A DNA stretch of 18,768 bases from Lachnospiraceae bacterium (GCA_900769175.1 CAAGFP010000054.1:1-18768), one strand, 5' to 3'; positions 7,907 through 15,523 are shown, numbered from the stretch's first letter. Notes: generated by a model not told the origin, from the sequence alone. Numbers and translations: made by a program.

Positions 7907-9165
7907 TTATTAAGAAATATCAGGGAAAAACAGAGGCGGATGCCAAAGAAAAAGCTGAGAAAGAAATGGGAACCGGCATTTTTGTCATGAATGTCAAAAC
8001 CATAAAGCAAAAAGGCATTATGAAACTGTTTAAAGCGCCGGTTGTGGAAATAACGGTAGCGATGGAGGAAGAAACAGAACCTCCTTTTGTAAAACAACTT
8101 CAAAAACCGGAAACCGGTAAGTCAGCTCCCATCAAAGGCTTTGATGCGAAGGTTGATGAAAAGAGTCTTCTTTCCGGCAATCGAGAAGAAGACAGGATTC
8201 TGGAAGAAAAGCTGGATTCCATCCACAACCTGTTAAAAGAACAGATGAAAGAGCAGGGAAAGGAAAAGGATAAGGATAAGGATAAGGAGCCGGAGGATTT
8301 TAAAGCGGATATTCCTGCTCGGACAAATGATACGGAACAAATAGAAGAAAAGCCCAATCAGAGGGATAATGTGTTAAACTTGATCCGTGACACCCTGATT
8401 GAGAATGAAGTAGCCGAAACCTATGTTTCTTCCATAATGGAGGAGGCAAAAAGCAGTTTAAAAGAAGACACGCCGATGGATTATATTTTATCCCATGTTT
8501 ATCAGCGGATGATACTAAGATTCGGAAAGGCAGAGCCGATTGGGGCTACGAAAGAAGGACCGAAGGTGATTTTCTTTGTCGGAACGACAGGCGTCGGTAA
8601 AACTACGACCATTGCAAAGATTGCATCGAAATTTGTGGTGAACGCACAGAAAGAAGAACGAAACAAGGTTGCACTGCTTACTGCGGATACCTACCGTATT
8701 GCTGCCGCAGAACAGCTTCGTACTTATGCCAATATTCTCGAAGTTCCGTTCCGTGTCATTTATACGCAGGAGGAGATGGGAACGGCGATTCGTGATTTCT
8801 GGGAATATGAATACATTTTCGTTGATACTGCCGGTCATTCCCAGAATAATGACGAACAAAGAGATACCATGGTGGAATACGTGGATTATGTCAAACAGTT
8901 TGCACAGACAGAAGTATTTCTCGTTTTATCTGCGACCACGAAATACAAGGATTTACTTGCCATAGCGGATAAATACAGCAAACTTGTAGATTATAAATTA
9001 ATATTTACAAAACTGGATGAGACAAGTACCTATGGGAATTTGTTTAATCTGAAAATGTACACGCAAGCAACAATGTCTTATGTTACTTACGGACAGAATG
9101 TACCTGATGATTTCGATTTATTTAATGCACAAAGCACGGTAAAGAAGCTTTTGGGCGGAAAGTAA
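7903..9165 (+). CDS. flhF: Flagellar biosynthesis SRP-type GTPase FlhF
   Basis: FlhF is a GTPase of the SRP/FtsY family that sets where flagella are built; FlhG stimulates its activity. The 420-residue protein has the three FlhF parts. The B domain (1 to about 150) is basic at the start and ends in a charged, low-complexity KDKDKDKE stretch at about 122-129. The helical N domain spans about 151-215. The G domain spans about 216-420, with the P-loop GTTGVGKT at 227-234, the SRP-type TADTYRIAAAEQLRTYA at about 260-276, DTAG at 308-311 and TKLD at 369-372. The residue after DTAG is His instead of the Arg usual in SRP GTPases. The start ATG overlaps the flhA stop, pointing to translational coupling. 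Confidence 0.96.
   Translation: MIIKKYQGKTEADAKEKAEKEMGTGIFVMNVKTIKQKGIMKLFKAPVVEITVAMEEETEPPFVKQLQKPETGKSAPIKGFDAKVDEKSLLSGNREEDRILEEKLDSIHNLLKEQMKEQGKEKDKDKDKEPEDFKADIPARTNDTEQIEEKPNQRDNVLNLIRDTLIENEVAETYVSSIMEEAKSSLKEDTPMDYILSHVYQRMILRFGKAEPIGATKEGPKVIFFVGTTGVGKTTTIAKIASKFVVNAQKEERNKVALLTADTYRIAAAEQLRTYANILEVPFRVIYTQEEMGTAIRDFWEYEYIFVDTAGHSQNNDEQRDTMVEYVDYVKQFAQTEVFLVLSATTKYKDLLAIADKYSKLVDYKLIFTKLDETSTYGNLFNLKMYTQATMSYVTYGQNVPDDFDLFNAQSTVKKLLGGK
8266..8288 (+). repeat. AAGGAT hexamer tandem repeat in flhF
   Basis: There are three perfect AAGGAT units followed by AAGGA, encoding alternating Lys/Asp residues in the linker before the N domain. The unit is six bases, so slippage would change linker length by two residues at a time and keep the frame. 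Confidence 0.8.
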
Positions 9166-9172
9166 GAGGTGA
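9165..9172 (+). promoter_or_regulatory. Ribosome-binding site that fixes the flhG start
   Basis: AGAGGTGA, a near-complete match to the anti-Shine-Dalgarno complement, ends 5 nt before the ATG at 9178. An in-frame GTG at 9169 lies inside this site and so is very unlikely to be the start. Confidence 0.85.
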
Positions 9173-9177
9173 AGAGT

Positions 9178-10056
9178 ATGGATCAGGCACAAGGTTTAAG
9201 AAATATCATTAAAGCAAGCCAGCAAAGGCCACTTGCAAGAATTATTACGGTCACGAGCGGGAAGGGCGGAGTCGGTAAATCCAATACGGCTATTAATCTG
9301 GCTGTCCAGTTTCGTAAAATGGGACAAAGAGTCATTATTTTAGATGCCGATTTCGGACTGGCAAATATTGAAATTATGTTCGGGGCAGTTCCGAAGCATA
9401 ATCTTTATGATCTGATTTATAAAGGAATGAAGATGGATGAAATTATCACCTGGGGACCCGGCGAAATCGGATTCATTTCAGGTGGTTCGGGGATTGCGGG
9501 AATGTCGGATTTAAGCAGGGACTACCTGACGTATATCATTCAGAATCTTGCCCAGCTGGATGCAATGGCGGATATTATTATTGTCGATACGGGGGCAGGT
9601 ATTTCGGATGCGGTTCTTGAATTTCTGGTTGCAAGCGGAGAAATTCTGGTTGTGACAACTCCGGAACCGACATCGATTACGGACTCCTATTCTTTGCTGA
9701 AGTCGTTGGCAAGACATTCCAGATTCTCGCCGGAATCAACACAGATTAAGGTGATTGCGAACAGAGTGGATGATGAAGAAGATGGAAAGTCCATGTATAA
9801 TAAACTGAATGCTGTGGTATCAAGATATTTAAAGTTGCCTCTTACATATCTTGGAGCGATTCCGCAGGATGAAGAATTAAGACAGGCGGTTATGCAGCAG
9901 TCACCGGTTTCTTTAAAGAATCCGAAAGCAAAATCCACCCAGGCTTATGAGAGAATTGCAGCAATACTAATGAATAAAGAATTAAGCAGTACAGTCAGAA
10001 GAAGAGGAATGGCAGCATTCTTCTCACATATTATTACAGGGAAAAAGAATGTATGA
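9178..10056 (+). CDS. flhG: Flagellar number regulator FlhG (MinD-like ATPase)
   Basis: FlhG (YlxH/FleN) is a MinD/ParA-family ATPase that controls flagellar number and position and activates the FlhF GTPase. From the ATG at 9178 the protein has 292 residues. Residues 2-8 (DQAQGLR) match the DQAxxLR activator motif by which FlhG stimulates FlhF, which strongly supports this start over the in-frame GTG at 9169. The deviant Walker A motif GKGGVGKS is at 28-35 with the signature lysine K29. The DADFG loop begins at D56, and the Walker B region reads DTGAG. The conserved TTPEPTSITDSY follows. A C-terminal basic stretch with hydrophobic residues (STVRRRGMAAFFSHIITGKK) could be the membrane-targeting helix. 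The 3' end overlaps the PilZ gene by 4 nt. Confidence 0.95.
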   Translation: MDQAQGLRNIIKASQQRPLARIITVTSGKGGVGKSNTAINLAVQFRKMGQRVIILDADFGLANIEIMFGAVPKHNLYDLIYKGMKMDEIITWGPGEIGFISGGSGIAGMSDLSRDYLTYIIQNLAQLDAMADIIIVDTGAGISDAVLEFLVASGEILVVTTPEPTSITDSYSLLKSLARHSRFSPESTQIKVIANRVDDEEDGKSMYNKLNAVVSRYLKLPLTYLGAIPQDEELRQAVMQQSPVSLKNPKAKSTQAYERIAAILMNKELSSTVRRRGMAAFFSHIITGKKNV

Positions 10057-10790
10057 AAGATAAAAGACAGGGATTGGTAGTTTCCAAATATATTTCTCCC
10101 GGCTGTAAAATTGAATTAGAGACCATAGAAGAAATTGCGGATGGGGAAGGCAACAGCATAAAAAGAAAATACGATTCGCGCGTAATGGACGTTTTGGATG
10201 AGGATAATCTTGAAATCCTTATGCCCATGATTCAGACGAAACTTGTTCTGTTACCTTTGAACGGTCAGTATGATATCCATTTTGCGACCGGAAAAGGATT
10301 CTTTCAATGCAGGGGCAAGGTTGTAGAACGTTATAAAAGCGATAATGTTTATCTTCTTCAGATTGAATTAGTTTCCGGTCTGGAACGATATCAAAGAAGA
10401 GAATACTTCCGTTATAACTGCACGATTGATATGGAAACACGTCTCCTTAATGAGAGTGAAAATAACTTTCTTTTGAATGAAATAGAATTTGAATTTGAAG
10501 AACTTCCGACGCAGCATTCTACGATTCTTGATATCAGTGGCGGCGGGATTCGTTTTATTTCAAATGCGGATTATCCGCCGGAAACGAATCTGTTCTGCAA
10601 TTTTAAACTCGGAAACGAACCGTATGGCCGGTATTTTAACCTGATTTGTAGAATTTTAAATAAAAAGCCGGTTGAAAATCAGAAAGATACCTATGAATAC
10701 CGTTTGATTTTTGTAAATGTCGATAATAAAGAACGTGAAGAAATCATCCGGATTATTTTCCAGGAAGAACGAAGAAATCGTCAGCGTTAA
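10053..10790 (+). CDS. PilZ-domain protein, YcgR-like, probable c-di-GMP-responsive motility regulator
   Basis: The protein has 245 residues and a two-domain YcgR-like plan. The N-terminal beta-rich domain (about 1-105) resembles the domain that precedes PilZ in flagellar brake proteins. The PilZ domain (about 110-240) carries both c-di-GMP contact motifs: RRxxxR at R115/R116/R120 (RREYFR) and DxSxxG at D160/S162/G165 (DISGGG). Because both motifs are intact, c-di-GMP binding is predicted. YcgR-type proteins slow or bias the motor when c-di-GMP is high, and a similar role is inferred from its place inside the flagellar operon. The ATGA overlap with flhG implies coupled expression. It is the last gene before the terminator at 10842. 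Its target (MotA, FliM or FliG in known cases) cannot be told from sequence. Confidence 0.88.
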   Translation: MKDKRQGLVVSKYISPGCKIELETIEEIADGEGNSIKRKYDSRVMDVLDEDNLEILMPMIQTKLVLLPLNGQYDIHFATGKGFFQCRGKVVERYKSDNVYLLQIELVSGLERYQRREYFRYNCTIDMETRLLNESENNFLLNEIEFEFEELPTQHSTILDISGGGIRFISNADYPPETNLFCNFKLGNEPYGRYFNLICRILNKKPVENQKDTYEYRLIFVNVDNKEREEIIRIIFQEERRNRQR

Positions 10791-10841
10791 AAGTGATTTT
10801 GACGGAAACTATTTTATTGTTTTGTGCAACATGACGAAAGA

Positions 10842-10867
10842 AGAGGGCAAAAGTGCTCTCTTTTTTT
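10842..10867 (+). terminator. Intrinsic terminator after the PilZ gene
   Basis: A 7-bp stem, AGAGGGC (10842-10848) with GCTCTCT (10855-10861), has one G-U pair and a 6-nt loop, and runs directly into seven T residues and further T-rich sequence. Upstream A residues can extend the stem into the U-tract. It sits 52 nt after the PilZ stop and before the promoter at 10917. It therefore probably ends most transcripts of the fliM-to-PilZ block. Confidence 0.88.
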
Positions 10868-10916
10868 ATTTTATTTCAAATAAAATGTGACTTTGCACCT
10901 ATGAGTTTTAAAAGTG

Positions 10917-10925
10917 TGCTATAAT
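10917..10925 (+). promoter_or_regulatory. Extended -10 sigma-A promoter upstream of cheB
   Basis: TGCTATAAT combines a perfect TATAAT with the upstream TG of an extended -10 element. No good -35 box lies 16-18 nt upstream (TTGCAC at 10893-10898 is 21 nt away), which is tolerated for extended -10 promoters. The AT-rich run after the terminator (10861-10885) could act as an UP-like element. Transcription would start near 10932, giving a leader of about 40 nt before cheB. The promoter would drive cheB through at least fliA. Confidence 0.75.
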
Positions 10926-10971
10926 ACGAAAGTGATAGTGGATATTTATATCTAAGAGAGTGAGATTATTC

Positions 10972-11577
10972 ATGATAAAAGCAAAAGAAAAAACGGGTGC
11001 GAAGAAAACGATTGTTGCACTTTGCTGCTCGACAGGTGGGCCGAGAGCCCTGCAGGAGATTATTCCTAAATTACCTGCAAATTTTCATACACCTGTCGTG
11101 CTGGTACAGCATATGCCGGACGGATTTACAAAAACTCTGGCACAGAGGCTGGACACACTTAGTTCCATCGCTGTTTCGGAAGCAATGGAAGGGGACGAGC
11201 TGCAAAGCGGGCATGTTTATATCGCAAAAGCCGGTGTTCATTTAAAGATTGCGAATAGGAAGTCAAAACATTATATTACATTTGATTCGGCTCCGCCAAG
11301 AGAAGGTGTAAGACCCTGTGCGAATTATTTATATGAATCGCTGATTCAATCGGATTATGACAGAATCATTTGTGTGGTATTAACCGGAATGGGTGCGGAC
11401 GGAACGGAAGGAATCATGAAATTAAGTGAGAAAAAAGAAATTTCCTTAATCGTTCAGGACGAAGAAACAAGTGTTGTATACGGAATGCCCGGTAATATTT
11501 TAAGAAAGAATTTGCCGTGTCAGATTGTTAAACTGGATCAAATTGCAGACGTTATTATGAAAGAGACGGAGGGATAG
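10972..11577 (+). CDS. cheB: CheB methylesterase domain protein lacking a receiver domain
   Basis: CheB removes methyl groups from receptor glutamates (and deamidates some glutamines) during adaptation. This copy has about 201 residues and contains only the C-terminal esterase domain. The catalytic triad is complete: S20 in CCSTGG, H47 in VQHMP and D143 in GMGADGT. Full-length CheB has about 350 residues with an N-terminal receiver whose phosphorylation relieves inhibition; that domain is absent here. The 181 nt upstream hold a terminator and a promoter and are too short to hide one. The start ATG at 10972 is preferred because an AGTGAG site lies 8 nt upstream; a GTG at 10960 would add four residues but has no visible ribosome-binding site. 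cheA begins 2 nt after the stop. Confidence 0.92.
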   Translation: MIKAKEKTGAKKTIVALCCSTGGPRALQEIIPKLPANFHTPVVLVQHMPDGFTKTLAQRLDTLSSIAVSEAMEGDELQSGHVYIAKAGVHLKIANRKSKHYITFDSAPPREGVRPCANYLYESLIQSDYDRIICVVLTGMGADGTEGIMKLSEKKEISLIVQDEETSVVYGMPGNILRKNLPCQIVKLDQIADVIMKETEG

Positions 11578-11579
11578 AA

Positions 11580-13646
11580 ATGGACGTAAGCCAGTATTTA
11601 GACATTTTTATTGATGAAACCAAGGAACATCTTCAGAATTTGAATACCCAGATTCTGGAATTGGAGCAGGATTCTGAGAATATGGATACCATTAATGAGA
11701 TTTTCCGTGCCGCACATTCCTTAAAAGGTATGGCAGGAACCATGGGATATAAGAGAATGCAGACTCTTACCCACGATATGGAGAATGTTTTTTCGGAAGT
11801 ACGAAACAATAATATTAAAGTAAACGATTCCATGATTGATGTTCTTTTCCAGTGTCTGGATGCACTTGAAAACTATCTTTCAAACATTCAGCAAACCGCA
11901 GACGAAGGAACAGAAGAAAATCAGCCGTTAATTCAGGCCTTGAATGAAATCCTTTCTTCCAAAAACAAACCCGCAGAGCCTGAAAAGAAAGAAGAAGCAC
12001 CTGCGAATGAACCTCAGAATAAAGAAAATACCGATAAAAACAAATGGAAAGCCATACGTCTCGGGGATGTCGAAAATCATGTGATTTCGGAAGCGGCTAC
12101 GAACGGAATCAAAACATACGGAATCAGCGTTTACATTCAGGAAAGCTGTATTCTGAAAGCGGCCAGAGCATTCCTTGTATTCAAAGCTTTGGAAGAACTG
12201 GGTGAAATAATTGTATCTTCCCCCTCTGCCCAGGATATTGAAGATGAGAAATTTGATTTTGATTTCAGTTTGATTTTCGTATCGGAGCATCCGCTCGATA
12301 AAATTATCGCAGCGATTAAATATGTCTCTGAAATTGAAGATGCTGTCGGTGATTTGATTGAAGCGACACCGGTTAAAAAAGAAGAAAAGACAGCTGTTGT
12401 GAAGGTGGAAGAAACCAAGCCGCAGACTCCCAAGAATGAGAATTTGGCCGCAGCATCCAAACCGGCAGAGAAAAAAGCCGGCAAGCCCATTGTAAACCGG
12501 ACGGTTCGTGTGGATATTGAAAAACTGGATGTTTTAATGAACCTGGTAAGCGAGCTTATTATTTCGAAGAATTCACTGGTTAGTACTGCGAATACCGAAC
12601 TGGGCAATTCAAGTCATCAGTTCAATGAACAGATTGAATATTTAGAGTCCGTTACGACCAATCTTCATGAATCCGTTATGAAGGTTCGAATGGTTCCGAT
12701 TGAAAGTGTTGTAAATAAGTTCCCCCGTATGATTCGTGACCTTTCGAAAAAACTGGATAAAAAGATGGAACTTTATATGAGTGGTGAGGAAACTGAGCTT
12801 GACCGTACCGTTGTTGATGAAATCGGCGATCCGTTAATGCATCTTCTTAGGAATTCGGCTGATCACGGACTTGAATCCGCTGAAGTACGTAAGCAGAGAG
12901 GAAAATCAGAAGTCGGTTCCATTTTCTTAAACGCATATCAGGATGGTAACAACGTTGTAATTGAAGTCGGAGATGACGGAAACGGTATCGATATAGAAGC
13001 TGTAAGAAAGAAGGCGGTTGAAAGAGGAACGGTAACCGAAGAACACGCAGCACAGATGTCCGATAAAGAAATCATTGATTTGTTATTCCTTCCGAGCTTT
13101 TCTACCGCAAAGGTAGTTTCGGATGTATCCGGACGAGGCGTAGGGCTTGATGTCGTAAAGAGTAAAATCGAAGCTTTAAGCGGAGAGATTGAAACCAAGA
13201 CTAAGCTTGGCGAAGGCAGTACCTTTACCATTCGTCTTCCTCTTACACTTGCCATTATCCAGGCACTTATGGTGGTTGTCGGTGGCGAAAAATATGCAAT
13301 CTCCTTAGGCTCAATTCAGACAATTGAAAGCATAATGCCTTCCGAAATCAAAAAGGTTCAGGGCAATGAAGTCATCCATTTAAGAGGAAATGTAATTCCT
13401 CTTGTCCGTTTGAATAAGGTATTGGATATTGAATCCCTCAAATCAGAGGATGAAGAACTTACTGTATTGATTGCCAAGAAGGGTGACCGTCTTGCAGGAT
13501 TAGTGGTAGATGAACTTATGGGTCAGATGGAAATCGTAATCAAATCCATGGGAAAATATGTTGGAAAATGTAAATTTATCAGCGGAGCGACCATTCTCGG
13601 AGATGGTGAGGTTGCATTGATTCTGGATGCAAATGCACTGATTTAA
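11580..13646 (+). CDS. cheA: Chemotaxis histidine kinase CheA
   Basis: CheA is the receptor-coupled kinase that phosphorylates CheY. The 688-residue protein shows all five domains in order. P1 (Hpt, 1-125) carries phospho-acceptor H46 in AAHSLKG. P2 (about 155-262) is the CheY-docking domain, flanked by Lys/Glu/Pro/Ala-rich linkers (128-152 and 263-303). P3 dimerisation is at about 308-375, starting VRVDIEKLDVLMNLVSELI. P4 ATPase has the N box HLLRNSADHG (421-430), the G1 box DDGNG (465-469) and the G2 box GRGVG (518-522). P5 (about 555-688) is the CheW-like receptor-coupling domain. GGAGGG (11568-11573) precedes the ATG by 6 nt. With CheB lacking a receiver, CheY is the only obvious phosphorylation target encoded in this window. 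Confidence 0.97.
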   Translation: MDVSQYLDIFIDETKEHLQNLNTQILELEQDSENMDTINEIFRAAHSLKGMAGTMGYKRMQTLTHDMENVFSEVRNNNIKVNDSMIDVLFQCLDALENYLSNIQQTADEGTEENQPLIQALNEILSSKNKPAEPEKKEEAPANEPQNKENTDKNKWKAIRLGDVENHVISEAATNGIKTYGISVYIQESCILKAARAFLVFKALEELGEIIVSSPSAQDIEDEKFDFDFSLIFVSEHPLDKIIAAIKYVSEIEDAVGDLIEATPVKKEEKTAVVKVEETKPQTPKNENLAAASKPAEKKAGKPIVNRTVRVDIEKLDVLMNLVSELIISKNSLVSTANTELGNSSHQFNEQIEYLESVTTNLHESVMKVRMVPIESVVNKFPRMIRDLSKKLDKKMELYMSGEETELDRTVVDEIGDPLMHLLRNSADHGLESAEVRKQRGKSEVGSIFLNAYQDGNNVVIEVGDDGNGIDIEAVRKKAVERGTVTEEHAAQMSDKEIIDLLFLPSFSTAKVVSDVSGRGVGLDVVKSKIEALSGEIETKTKLGEGSTFTIRLPLTLAIIQALMVVVGGEKYAISLGSIQTIESIMPSEIKKVQGNEVIHLRGNVIPLVRLNKVLDIESLKSEDEELTVLIAKKGDRLAGLVVDELMGQMEIVIKSMGKYVGKCKFISGATILGDGEVALILDANALI

Positions 13647-13667
13647 TGCAGGAAAGGAACGAAGAAT

Positions 13668-14120
13668 ATGGAAGAATTAGCAGTTGTAAAAGAAAAGGTT
13701 CAATATATCAAAATTGCAATGGGAGATGAAATGTTCGGCATTGATATCATGTATATTGATAACATTGTCCGTATGCAGCATATCACAAGAGTTCCGAAAG
13801 TTCCTCAATACATAAAGGGTGTCATTAATCTTCGTGGTGAAGTAATTCCTGTTTTCAGTTTAAGACTGAAAATGGGAATGGAGGAAATTGAAGAAACGAA
13901 TAAATTTCGAATCATCATCTTAAAAGTGGACGGAGACAGTGTGGGAATTATCGTAGATGAGGTTCGCGAAGTAATTACCGTAGAAAAAGATGAAATTGAA
14001 AAACCGTATCATGATTCAAGCAGTATGAAACAGAATTTCCTGATGGGCGTCGGAAAACATGCTGACGGACTGGTTTCGCTTCTTGATATTAATGAAATAC
14101 TTTCTGAGAAAACTCTTTAG
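13668..14120 (+). CDS. cheW: Chemotaxis coupling protein CheW
   Basis: CheW bridges chemoreceptors and the CheA P5 domain in signalling arrays. The 150-residue protein is a single CheW domain, the normal length. It shows the family core: MFGIDIMYIDNIVR (about 23-36), ITRVPKVPQYIKGVINLRG (about 40-58), VIPVFSLR, and the later VGIIVDEVREVI and GLVSLLDINEIL. There is no receiver domain, so it is CheW and not CheV. An AAAGGAA site lies about 9 nt before the ATG. It sits between cheA and cheC, as in the Bacillus operon. Confidence 0.96.
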   Translation: MEELAVVKEKVQYIKIAMGDEMFGIDIMYIDNIVRMQHITRVPKVPQYIKGVINLRGEVIPVFSLRLKMGMEEIEETNKFRIIILKVDGDSVGIIVDEVREVITVEKDEIEKPYHDSSSMKQNFLMGVGKHADGLVSLLDINEILSEKTL

Positions 14121-14137
14121 GCAGAAGGAGGAATTCC

Positions 14138-14743
14138 ATGTCACGAGTGAATTTAAATGATGAAAATCAAGAAGTATTTGACGTATTAAAAGAAATCGGA
14201 AATATCGGTGCCGGAAATGCAACAACTGCATTGGCTCACATGCTTAACTGCAAGGTAGATATGACGGTTCCGCAGGTCAGACTTCTTGATTTCAAGGATG
14301 CCAGCACTATTTTAGGCGGCGAAGAACAGATTCTTGCAGGTGTATATCTTTTGGTAGAAGGGGATATCACAGGAAGTATCCTGTTTTTACTTGAGAAAGA
14401 TTCCGCACGTAAAATGGTCGGAATGTTAATGGGAACGCAAAGCGAAGGCGATGAACTTACCGAAATGGAAGAGTCAGCATTAAAAGAAATAGGAAACATA
14501 ATTACCGCTTCCTATCTGAATTCTCTTTCCACTCTGACGAACCTTGTAATTTACCCTTCTGTCCCGGCTTTATGTATTGATATGGCAGGAGCGATTATGA
14601 GCGTACCGGCAATCGAATTTGGAACTATGGGAGATAAAATTCTTCTGATTCAGACAAAGTTTTCGGAAGGATTGGACGGATATTTTATTCTTGCTCCGGA
14701 CATTGAATCTTATGATAAAATTTTATCTTCTCTCGGAATGTAA
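14138..14743 (+). CDS. cheC: CheY-P phosphatase CheC
   Basis: CheC dephosphorylates CheY-P and, when bound to CheD, takes part in adaptation. The 201-residue protein has two pseudo-symmetric phosphatase signatures of the D/S-x3-E-x2-N-x22-P type. The first is D15/E19/N22/P45 and the second S113/E117/N120/P143, both complete. FliY in this window carries the same pair, so two CheY-P phosphatases are predicted. In the Bacillus system one is soluble and one is motor-bound. There is no FliN domain, which separates it from FliY. AAGGAGGA directly precedes the ATG with good spacing, and cheD follows after 28 nt, consistent with a CheC-CheD complex. Confidence 0.95.
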   Translation: MSRVNLNDENQEVFDVLKEIGNIGAGNATTALAHMLNCKVDMTVPQVRLLDFKDASTILGGEEQILAGVYLLVEGDITGSILFLLEKDSARKMVGMLMGTQSEGDELTEMEESALKEIGNIITASYLNSLSTLTNLVIYPSVPALCIDMAGAIMSVPAIEFGTMGDKILLIQTKFSEGLDGYFILAPDIESYDKILSSLGM

Positions 14744-14771
14744 TTTTTTCTGAAATGTAAAAGGGGTACAT

Positions 14772-15257
14772 ATGGCTGAGATAATTAAGGTAGGCATGGC
14801 GGATTTAAATACCTGTGCCGCACCTGATGTACTGACGACGCTGGGACTTGGGTCCTGTGTGGGTGTTGCATTACGTGATCCCGTGACCAGAATCGGGGGG
14901 CTCGCTCATGTTATGCTGCCGGACAGTACAAGAATAAAAAACAATTCGAATATTTATAAATTCGCCGATACCGGAATCGAGGAACTTGTCCGACAACTTG
15001 AAAACAAGGGTGCGTCGCGCAGCAGGCTGGTTGCCAAAATTGCAGGTGGAGCACAGATGTTTGCATTTCAGAATAAGTCCGATATGGTTCGTGTGGGTGA
15101 AAACAATGTTCTGGCAAGTAAAGCGAAGCTGCAGGAAATGAAAATACCGCTTCTGGCAGAAGATACAGGGAAAGATTACGGTCGAACGGTAATTTTTTAT
15201 CCGGAAAACGGTGATTTGATTATTCGTTCGGTAGGAAAACCGGAAAAGAAGATATAA
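14772..15257 (+). CDS. cheD: Chemoreceptor glutamine deamidase CheD
   Basis: CheD deamidates specific receptor glutamines and stimulates the CheC phosphatase. The 161-residue product has the family size and the cysteine-type catalytic set: C29 in LGLGSCVGV, H46 in GGLAHVMLP and T23, six residues before the cysteine as in characterised CheD. Conserved segments follow, including LVAKIAGGAQMF and the C-terminal DYGRTVIFYPENGDLIIRSV. AAGGGG lies just upstream of the ATG. The stop overlaps the next start by one base (TAATG), indicating coupling with the small membrane protein gene. Confidence 0.95.
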   Translation: MAEIIKVGMADLNTCAAPDVLTTLGLGSCVGVALRDPVTRIGGLAHVMLPDSTRIKNNSNIYKFADTGIEELVRQLENKGASRSRLVAKIAGGAQMFAFQNKSDMVRVGENNVLASKAKLQEMKIPLLAEDTGKDYGRTVIFYPENGDLIIRSVGKPEKKI

Positions 15258-15523
15258 TGAAAGTGTTGAAACCTATGAAGAAATTGAAATTACTGCCTCC
15301 TTTTGTAACACTTTTGGCGGGGGCAATTACCAGTATTTCTCTTTTTATATTGAAATGGGATTTTTTAACTTCGCTGTTGATTCTGTTGGGCGTAATCGTT
15401 GTATTCTATGTCATCGGTACAGCCGCAAAAATGCTGATACAGGATATGTCTTCGAGAGAGAAACCGAAAGAGATCGAAGGCGAAGGCGAAGTAATTGACA
15501 AAACAGATGGAAAAGAGAACTAA
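15257..15523 (+). CDS. Small two-helix membrane protein of unknown function between cheD and fliA
   Basis: I do not recognise a characterised family. The 88-residue product has a Lys-rich N-terminus (MKVLKPMKKLKLL), two predicted membrane helices (about 14-32 and 35-57) with a short loop, and a charged, acidic C-terminal tail (about 64-88, rich in Glu and Lys). By the positive-inside rule both ends would be cytoplasmic. Its start overlaps the cheD stop by one base and it is followed by fliA after 21 nt, so it is co-expressed with chemotaxis and sigma-28 genes. An internal ATG at 15275 is an alternative start that would remove six residues. Coding character matches its neighbours. Function is open; a role in motility is inferred only from position. 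Confidence 0.8.
   Translation: MKVLKPMKKLKLLPPFVTLLAGAITSISLFILKWDFLTSLLILLGVIVVFYVIGTAAKMLIQDMSSREKPKEIEGEGEVIDKTDGKEN

Noticed and set aside
9169..9177. GTG at 9169 as the flhG start
   Set aside because: It lies within the ribosome-binding site. Starting at 9178 puts the DQAxxLR motif at the very N-terminus, as expected for FlhG.
12028..15083. CCGATA-like sequences as sigma-28 promoters (e.g. near 12031, 13062, 14962, 15079)
   Set aside because: None has a TAAA element about 15 nt upstream and all lie inside coding sequence. No sigma-28 promoter could be supported in the window.
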